Positions 7,128 to 11,011 of a stretch of DNA of 11,011 nt are shown here, in pieces. The notes beneath the pieces were generated by a model. It was not told the DNA's origin. It was given only the letters and a program-made list of their open reading frames with translations, and ran no database searches. Position 1 is the first letter of the stretch. Each line of letters starts with the position of its first letter. The translations under genes were made by a program, and so were the position numbers. The DNA comes from Anaerolineales bacterium (GTDB lineage Bacteria > Chloroflexota > Anaerolineae > Anaerolineales > Villigracilaceae): positions 1-11,011 of the forward strand of contig JANWWB010000393.1 of NCBI GenBank assembly GCA_025056515.1, read 5' to 3'.

Positions 7128-7685
7128 TTATCTTGTTACTACCGCATGCGCTTTAGCATACTCATACCCCCTATGGACCGCCTCAATGTTCTTGGACAAT
7201 AGATGCCTGTGACGACCGGGCATGTGAGCCATGAGAGCCGCCTCCACATCGGCCACCGTCAAGACATCCAAACCGCTCAACAAGGCTCCAACGGCAACCA
7301 TGTTTGCTAAGCGGATGTTACCAATCTGCTCGGCGATCTCACTACAAGGGATGGAGATAACCTTGATGTCTGTCCGCCGTGCGCTACGGTCCACCATCGA
7401 TTCGTTAATGACCAGCATGCCGCCTGGTTTGACCAAAGGCTCATATTTATCCAGCGAAGGTAAATTCATCACCAGAGCAATATCGGGATTTTTAACAACC
7501 GGCGAGCCGATTTCTTCATCGGAAATGACCACTGTACAGTTGGCCGTACCTCCGCGCATCTCAGGACCATAGGACGGAATCCATGTCACCTGTTTGCCGA
7601 TATCCATAGCCGCATAGGAAAGCACCTGGCCAGCAAACATAATCCCTTGTCCGCCAAACCCTGCCAGAATCAATTCGGTCTGCAT
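7128..7685 (-). CDS. 2-oxoacid:ferredoxin oxidoreductase, gamma subunit
   Basis: A 185-residue gamma subunit of the pyruvate/2-oxoacid:ferredoxin oxidoreductase family, the domain thought to help bind CoA. Key features are the N-terminal LILAGFGGQGIMFAGQVL with its glycine loop (9-14), the highly typical SYGPEMRGGTANCTVVIS, and NLPSLDKYEPLVKPGGMLVIN. It is the last gene of the ferredoxin-alpha-beta-gamma operon, starting 14 bases after the beta-subunit stop with an AGGAGG site five bases before the ATG, and is followed by a strong terminator. The substrate is set by the alpha and beta subunits and is discussed there. Family membership is firm; gene naming for this subunit differs between organisms, so no symbol is given. 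Confidence 0.94.
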   Translation of the reverse strand: MQTELILAGFGGQGIMFAGQVLSYAAMDIGKQVTWIPSYGPEMRGGTANCTVVISDEEIGSPVVKNPDIALVMNLPSLDKYEPLVKPGGMLVINESMVDRSARRTDIKVISIPCSEIAEQIGNIRLANMVAVGALLSGLDVLTVADVEAALMAHMPGRHRHLLSKNIEAVHRGYEYAKAHAVVTR

Positions 7686-7699
7686 ACCTTCCTCCTGCT

Positions 7700-8479
7700 C
7701 TAGATTTTGAGTTCCGCAACAGCCGGAGCGACTTTATAATCGCCGAGGGGGAAGAACGGAATCATGTGCTCTTCTAACCACTTGAGCGATTCAACCGGCG
7801 AGAGATTCCAGTTAGACGGACAAGTCGAAAGAAGCTCAACCATTGAGAAGCCAAGTTTGCGGTCCTGAACCTCAAAAGCGATACGAATCGCCTTCTTGGC
7901 TTTGCGAATGTTAGCCGGGTCATGGAGCGAACGGCGAACGACGTAGGCAGCTCCGTCCAGCGTAGCAAGCATTTCGGCCATGCGTATCGGATATCCCTGA
8001 GTCTCAACATCGCGTCCATCGGGTGAAGAAGTTGTTTTCATTCCAGGGAGCGTGGTAGGCGCCATCTGACCGCCGGTCATACCGTAGTTGGCATTGTTGA
8101 TGAAGAAGACGGTGATATTCTCGCCACGCGCGGCTGCGTGGACAATCTCTCCCATGCCAATTGAGGCCAGGTCGCCATCCCCCTGATAGGTAAAGACGAT
8201 ACTATCAGGCAAGACGCGCTTGATGCCGGTCGCCATCGCCGGAGCACGGCCATGGGCCGCCTCGACAAAATCGGTATCGAAGTAATTGTAAGCAAAGACC
8301 GCACATCCAACCGGCGCAACGCCGATCGTCCGCTCGGCCAAGCCCATTTCATCCAAGACCTCGGCAATCAAGCGGTGTGCTACACCATGAGTGCAACCAG
8401 GGCAATAGTGGGTCGGTGCATCTGTAAAAGAACGCGGACGTTCGTAAACCAGATTTTCAGGGACCATCAAGGTAGCCAT
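7700..8479 (-). CDS. 2-oxoacid:ferredoxin oxidoreductase, beta (TPP-binding) subunit
   Basis: The 259-residue subunit binds thiamine diphosphate and carries out the decarboxylation half of 2-oxoacid + CoA + oxidised ferredoxin to acyl-CoA + CO2 + reduced ferredoxin. Motifs are [13 protein letters not shown] (24-36) and the thiamine diphosphate motif running from GDGDLAS (100-106) to [14 protein letters not shown] (125-138). The C-terminal [34 protein letters not shown] is of the kind I associate with VOR/KOR-type beta subunits rather than pyruvate-specific ones. The start lies two bases after the alpha stop, with its GAGG site inside the end of the alpha gene, indicating translational coupling. 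A branched-chain 2-oxoacid substrate is likely, but 2-oxoglutarate cannot be excluded. Confidence 0.95.
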   Translation of the reverse strand: MATLMVPENLVYERPRSFTDAPTHYCPGCTHGVAHRLIAEVLDEMGLAERTIGVAPVGCAVFAYNYFDTDFVEAAHGRAPAMATGIKRVLPDSIVFTYQGDGDLASIGMGEIVHAAARGENITVFFINNANYGMTGGQMAPTTLPGMKTTSSPDGRDVETQGYPIRMAEMLATLDGAAYVVRRSLHDPANIRKAKKAIRIAFEVQDRKLGFSMVELLSTCPSNWNLSPVESLKWLEEHMIPFFPLGDYKVAPAVAELKI

Positions 8480-8481
8480 TT

Positions 8482-9597
8482 TTACCTCGCAACCATTTCC
8501 ATGCGTTTCATCCAGTTGGCAATGGGGTCGGCGTCGGCGCTCAATTTCGCCTTCGCCACACGTTGAATCTCACTTAGGATTTCATCGGGAAACGGCACCA
8601 CACCGCCTAAGCGTCCATAGAATTCAATCGGAATGCTGCCGTTGACCGCTAAGCGCACGTCCTCGAGCATTTGGCCGGCGTTCATTTCAACCACCAGGAA
8701 AGCCCCGACCCTCTGCGCCAGTTCCGCCACCCGTTTATACGGGAAAGGCGCAACGGTGATCGGGCGGAACAACCCTACTTTGATCCCCTGAGCGCGAGCT
8801 GCTCGCACGGCCGAGAGCGCCACGCGTCCTGCCGTTCCAAAGCCGATGACGATAAAGTCGGCGTCATCCGTAAAGTACTCTTTATAACGCAGTTCCTTCT
8901 CCTGGACTTCCTGCCAGCGCCGAAGTAAACGAAGATTGGTCTTTTCTTCTTCCGGCGGGTCGAGGTAAATCGAACTCAGAATACGGCGCGGACGGCCCTT
9001 CGCTCCAGTCACAGCCCAGGGGAAATCTTTGCGTTGGACAGGGCGCATTTCTGGAAGTTCCACCGGTTCCATCATTTGACCAATCGAACCGTCAATCAAG
9101 ATACAGCAGATATTCAGGTATTTCTCGGCCAGGTCAAAGGCTACCGGCATCAGATCCACCGCTTCCTGCACCGAAGCAGGAGCCAGGACAATCGGATGAT
9201 AATCGCCATGTCCACCCCCTTTACAAATTTGATTGTAGTCCGCCTGGGAAGGGGCGATATTGCCCAGCCCTGGACCACCGCGCATCACGTTGACGAGCAC
9301 CATCGGTACTTCGGTTCCGGCGATATACGAGAGTCCCTCCATCATTAGGCTAATCCCTGGGCTAGAGGAAGAAGTCATCACGCGTGCACCGGTGCAGGCT
9401 GCCCCGTACACCATGTTGATAGCTCCCAACTCCGATTCAGCTTGCACAAAGGCGCGTCCCAGCTCCGGCAAGCGACGCGACATCCACTCCAGAATTTCGT
9501 TCTGCGGAGTAATCGGATAGCCAAAATAGGCTTCCAACCCAACGCGACTGGCGGCCTCTGCAATGGCCTGATTGCCTTCCCAAAGTTCACGCGCCAT
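8482..9597 (-). CDS. vorB: 3-methyl-2-oxobutanoate (2-oxoisovalerate):ferredoxin oxidoreductase, alpha subunit VorB-like
   Basis: A 371-residue alpha subunit containing the pyrimidine-binding domain and the following domain II of the 2-oxoacid:ferredoxin oxidoreductases. It closely resembles proteins annotated as Vor[26 protein letters not shown] (9-32), [15 protein letters not shown] with the probable thiamine-activating Glu54, [57 protein letters not shown] and [11 protein letters not shown]. With its partners it would oxidise the 2-oxoacids from valine, leucine and isoleucine to acyl-CoAs. The related KorA of 2-oxoglutarate oxidoreductase shares most of these features, so the substrate is an inference. 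The start sits three bases after the ferredoxin stop, with AGGAGG overlapping that stop. Confidence 0.93.
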   Translation of the reverse strand: MARELWEGNQAIAEAASRVGLEAYFGYPITPQNEILEWMSRRLPELGRAFVQAESELGAINMVYGAACTGARVMTSSSSPGISLMMEGLSYIAGTEVPMVLVNVMRGGPGLGNIAPSQADYNQICKGGGHGDYHPIVLAPASVQEAVDLMPVAFDLAEKYLNICCILIDGSIGQMMEPVELPEMRPVQRKDFPWAVTGAKGRPRRILSSIYLDPPEEEKTNLRLLRRWQEVQEKELRYKEYFTDDADFIVIGFGTAGRVALSAVRAARAQGIKVGLFRPITVAPFPYKRVAELAQRVGAFLVVEMNAGQMLEDVRLAVNGSIPIEFYGRLGGVVPFPDEILSEIQRVAKAKLSADADPIANWMKRMEMVAR

Positions 9598-9600
9598 GGG

Positions 9601-9852
9601 TTATCCTCCTGCCGCCACAGGGACAGCGGCCTTGGTAACTTCGCGATAAACCGTGATGGCGGCATCTGGGCAGACAAGCGCGCAAATCGCGCAACCGGTG
9701 CAACCATCTTTGACGATATGAACAGGATGATACCCTTTCGGCGTCAGACGCTCCATATTGAGCGCCAGCACTTTCGGCGGGCAGGCAGCGACGCATAGTT
9801 CACAGCCCTTACAATACAAATCATTGACTTGAATCCAACCTTTCGCGGGCAT
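9601..9852 (-). CDS. 2x[4Fe-4S] ferredoxin subunit of the 2-oxoacid oxidoreductase
   Basis: An 83-residue ferredoxin with two complete cluster motifs: CKGCELCVAACP (Cys14, 17, 20, 24) and CTGCAICALVCP (Cys51, 54, 57, 61). The longer spacing between clusters, with LNMERLTPKGYHPVHIV, is typical of the delta subunit of VOR/KOR enzymes, which passes electrons from the thiamine centre to free ferredoxin. It is the first gene of the four-gene operon, with a CCTCCT (AGGAGG) site at 9860-9865, seven bases before the ATG. The short Ala/Val/Gly-rich tail after residue 70 has no evident function. Confidence 0.95.
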   Translation of the reverse strand: MPAKGWIQVNDLYCKGCELCVAACPPKVLALNMERLTPKGYHPVHIVKDGCTGCAICALVCPDAAITVYREVTKAAVPVAAGG

Positions 9853-10095
9853 GCAAACGCCTCCTATGAGATTTTGAGAAGTCGGACAAGATTTACCCGA
9901 TTAATCTTTTGCCTTTTGATTATGTGATTTTGGGAGCAAAATGAGTAGTGCCATGCGTCATCGAAACGCAGATACAAACATCCTCTCCTGAGCACAAGGA
10001 CCAGGAAGCCTGCATGTCCAATTCTTACTGAAGCTGTGGCAGGAGCAAGCGCCCTACGGAAAGTAGCCAAGGTTAGAATGCAGACGTTAGACGGT

Positions 10096-10158
10096 TGACC
10101 TCGCTACGCCGACTTCAAAGACAAAAAGCATTTGTTGAAGTCGAGGAGAAAGAGGTCA
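10096..10158. repeat. compound inverted repeat next to the MITE-like element
   Basis: A 9-bp perfect dyad, CGACTTCAA (10110-10118) with TTGAAGTCG (10135-10143), is nested in a 7-bp outer dyad, TGACCTC (10096-10102) with GAGGTCA (10152-10158), separated by internal loops of seven and eight bases. It could fold as an RNA hairpin or be part of a dispersed repeat. It has no U-run and no flanking gene to terminate. Confidence 0.4.
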
Positions 10159-10162
10159 GGAT

Positions 10163-10348
10163 AGCAATTGAGTTTTGCTCTGTTGCAAACATCGGTTATT
10201 GTGTCATTGTGAGTGCAGCGCCTGCCCCGAGCGAAGCGTGGGGGAAGCAGTCTTCTGGATTGCCAGCAGATTGCTTCGGCGGCTACACCGCCTCGCAAAG
10301 ACACTAAATAATGAGAGTTTGCCCCCTTGCAACAGAGCAATTGAGTTT
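10163..10348. mobile_element. MITE-like non-autonomous element with IS6-like ends and flanking direct repeats
   Basis: A 14-bp perfect inverted repeat, TTGCTCTGTTGCAA (10175-10188) and TTGCAACAGAGCAA (10327-10340), bounds about 165 bases without a gene. It is flanked by the direct repeat AGCAATTGAGTTT (10163-10175 and 10336-10348). Within that, TTGAGTTT (10168-10175 and 10341-10348) abuts the element as an 8-bp target duplication would. The end core CTGTTGCAA matches that of IS6-family ends (IS26: GGCACTGTTGCAAA), a family that makes 8-bp duplications. No transposase is present, so movement would need one acting in trans. The family link is an inference from the ends alone. Confidence 0.6.
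10201..10304 (-). repeat. inner dispersed-type intergenic repeat (GCGAGG...GAAGCAATC class)
   Basis: Inside the element above, imperfect termini GTGTCATTGTGAG (10201-10213) and, reversed, GTGTCTTTGCGAG (10292-10304) agree at 11 of 13 positions. Read on the minus strand the body runs GCGAGGCGG...GCCGCCGAAGCAATCTGC...GCTTCGCTCGGGG...CACAATGACAC. That pattern is shared with a class of intergenic repeats that I recall as common in many bacterial genomes. It probably folds strongly. No other copy lies in this window. Confidence 0.55.
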
Positions 10349-10477
10349 CAATAATCAGTTATCCGGGCAAACGCCTCATTCCATTCTGTATATATCCTGG
10401 ATTTGAACCTATCTTACTCGCATCATCCCCTTCGATTTGACAAAAGCTGGGCGAGAGTGGGTTCGAGCAGATTTGAG

Positions 10478-10978
10478 CTATTGGGGGCAAGAGCTGAGCC
10501 ATCTGCGCGCTGAGCAAAGATGTGAATTCAAGATGGATGACCAACATTTCTTGATACAAAATCTGTGCGTATCCGGTAGTGTGCGTATCCGGTAGGGAGA
10601 GAATTTCATTGGGAGATTTTTATAATTCACACCTTTGACGTTATTCGGGTAATCAGCGCTTCTTGTCCAGTTAACCCAAGATTTCAAGACAGCAGTTTTA
10701 TAGTCGTTTTTCAGCTCGAAAAGAAGAGAGTATCCGCCAAGGTCAGTATAAGCTTTGGCCGCCTCTTCGCCGAAGGGCCTGTATCCATCCCGCTTGCTTA
10801 CCAGCAGGACCGACTGAGCTGCCAGGCCAGACCGGATATCTTCGACGGGGATGAAGGGCATTTGGTCCAAGTTTTCCCGGATAAGTTTGGGGTTTTCTGT
10901 GCCTACTCCTTCAAACAGCTTTGGGAATTCATACGCCACGCGAAACTCAGTGCCGGTGAAGAGGAGGGTGTGTTGCCC
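10478..10978 (-). CDS. unrecognised protein, C-terminal part only, with altered 3' end
   Basis: The frame is open from the poly-C tract to a TAG at 10478-10480, giving about 165 residues. From TLLFTGTEFRVAYEFPKLFEG through AAQSVLLVSKRDGYRPFGEEAAKAY to KSWVNWTRSADYPNN it reads like a genuine soluble protein with mixed helix and strand, but I do not recognise the family. No signal peptide or membrane segment is seen. The nominal GTG start lies in the poly-C run and would give an artificial Gly tract, so the true N-terminus is beyond the contig. A 16-bp tandem duplication at 10564-10595 changes the reading frame near the end; the last ~35 residues (LPDTHRF... onward) look unlike the rest and may be a shifted tail. 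Confidence 0.6.
   Translation of the reverse strand, partial: GQHTLLFTGTEFRVAYEFPKLFEGVGTENPKLIRENLDQMPFIPVEDIRSGLAAQSVLLVSKRDGYRPFGEEAAKAYTDLGGYSLLFELKNDYKTAVLKSWVNWTRSADYPNNVKGVNYKNLPMKFSPYRIRTLPDTHRFCIKKCWSSILNSHLCSARRWLSSCPQ
10564..10595. repeat. 16-bp perfect tandem duplication
   Basis: TGTGCGTATCCGGTAG occurs twice head-to-tail (10564-10579 and 10580-10595) within the 3' end of the minus-strand partial gene. Because 16 is not a multiple of three, the second copy shifts the frame. With one copy the protein would read SPYRIRTDFVSRNVGHPS and stop at 10528-10530. Confidence 0.9.
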
Positions 10979-11011
10979 GCCCCCCCCCCCCCCCACCCCC
11001 CCGGCGGGGGG
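10976..11011. other. poly-C/poly-G low-complexity contig end
   Basis: The window ends in runs of 14 C, one A, seven C, then GGCGGGGGG. Such tracts are typical of dark-cycle or homopolymer read artefacts at contig edges. It is in the middle of an open frame, so it should be treated as unreliable sequence rather than biology. Confidence 0.75.

Larger units (their letters stand above)
9853..10477. other. 625-base gene-free region
   Basis: No frame on either strand shows convincing protein character. The left part must hold the promoter of the minus-strand ferredoxin/oxidoreductase operon, but I cannot point to paired -35 and -10 boxes. The middle and right hold a compound hairpin (10096-10158) and a MITE-like element (10175-10340), listed separately. 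The remaining 10349-10477 shows nothing I can name. Confidence 0.6.

Noticed and set aside
6819..7202. 127-residue plus-strand frame upstream of hutU
   Set aside because: It runs through the operon terminator and into the antisense of the gamma-subunit gene, with no recognisable features.
9864..10070. 68-residue minus-strand frame upstream of the ferredoxin
   Set aside because: No recognisable pattern and no start-site support; it occupies the expected promoter region of the oxidoreductase operon.
10104..10340. 78-residue minus-strand frame over the MITE-like element
   Set aside because: Its coding appearance comes from the repeat itself; inverted repeats explain the sequence better than a protein does.
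10406..10595. Plus-strand stretch reading like an amphipathic helix (REWVRADLSYWGQELSHLRAEQ)
   Set aside because: It has no suitable start, is about 60 codons, and is mostly antisense to the minus-strand partial gene. It is possibly a remnant but unsupported.
1..11011. CRISPR arrays, tRNA or rRNA genes
   Set aside because: No regularly spaced repeats were seen, and I recognised no tRNA-like or rRNA-like sequence in the gaps.

Overview
The window looks like the end of a contig from a moderate-GC, anaerobic bacterium, probably Chloroflexota (Anaerolineae-like). That placement is an inference. It rests on an archaeal-type HMG-CoA synthase, thiolase and DUF35 set next to a class II HMG-CoA reductase, a four-subunit ferredoxin-dependent 2-oxoacid oxidoreductase, and the N-terminus of a GAF-sensor-like protein.

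Layout: (1) 1-89, minus strand: the first ~29 codons of a probable sensor protein, cut by the window edge. (2) 179-3778, plus strand: a mevalonate-pathway run of HMG-CoA reductase (mvaA), HMG-CoA synthase and a thiolase-family protein. (3) 3775-4212, minus strand: a small cupin gene, tail-to-tail with the thiolase. (4) 4519-4923, plus strand: a DUF35 zinc-ribbon/OB-fold protein, the usual third partner of synthase and thiolase, here separated from them by the cupin. (5) 5121-6776, minus strand: urocanate hydratase (hutU), with a 15-bp hairpin just past its stop. (6) 7128-9852, minus strand: a compact ferredoxin-alpha-beta-gamma operon for a VOR/KOR-type oxidoreductase, closed by a textbook rho-independent terminator. 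(7) 9853-10477: a gene-free stretch holding hairpins and a ~165-bp MITE-like element with IS6-like ends and flanking direct repeats. (8) 10478-10978, minus strand: the C-terminal part of an unrecognised protein carrying a 16-bp tandem duplication, running into a poly-C/poly-G tract that looks like an assembly or read-end artefact.

How the genes work together: synthase and reductase would make mevalonate from acetoacetyl-CoA plus acetyl-CoA for isoprenoid lipids. In archaea the thiolase makes acetoacetyl-CoA and hands it to the synthase inside a complex held together by the DUF35 protein. The most striking point here is that the thiolase homologue is full-length and intact but appears to lack every canonical catalytic residue (Cys to Gly, HDxF His to Phe, GHP to GNP, C-terminal His to Gln). 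It may be a structural pseudo-enzyme, or it may do different chemistry. The minus-strand half is catabolic: histidine degradation (hutU) and CoA-dependent oxidative decarboxylation of branched-chain or related 2-oxoacids with electrons passed to ferredoxin.
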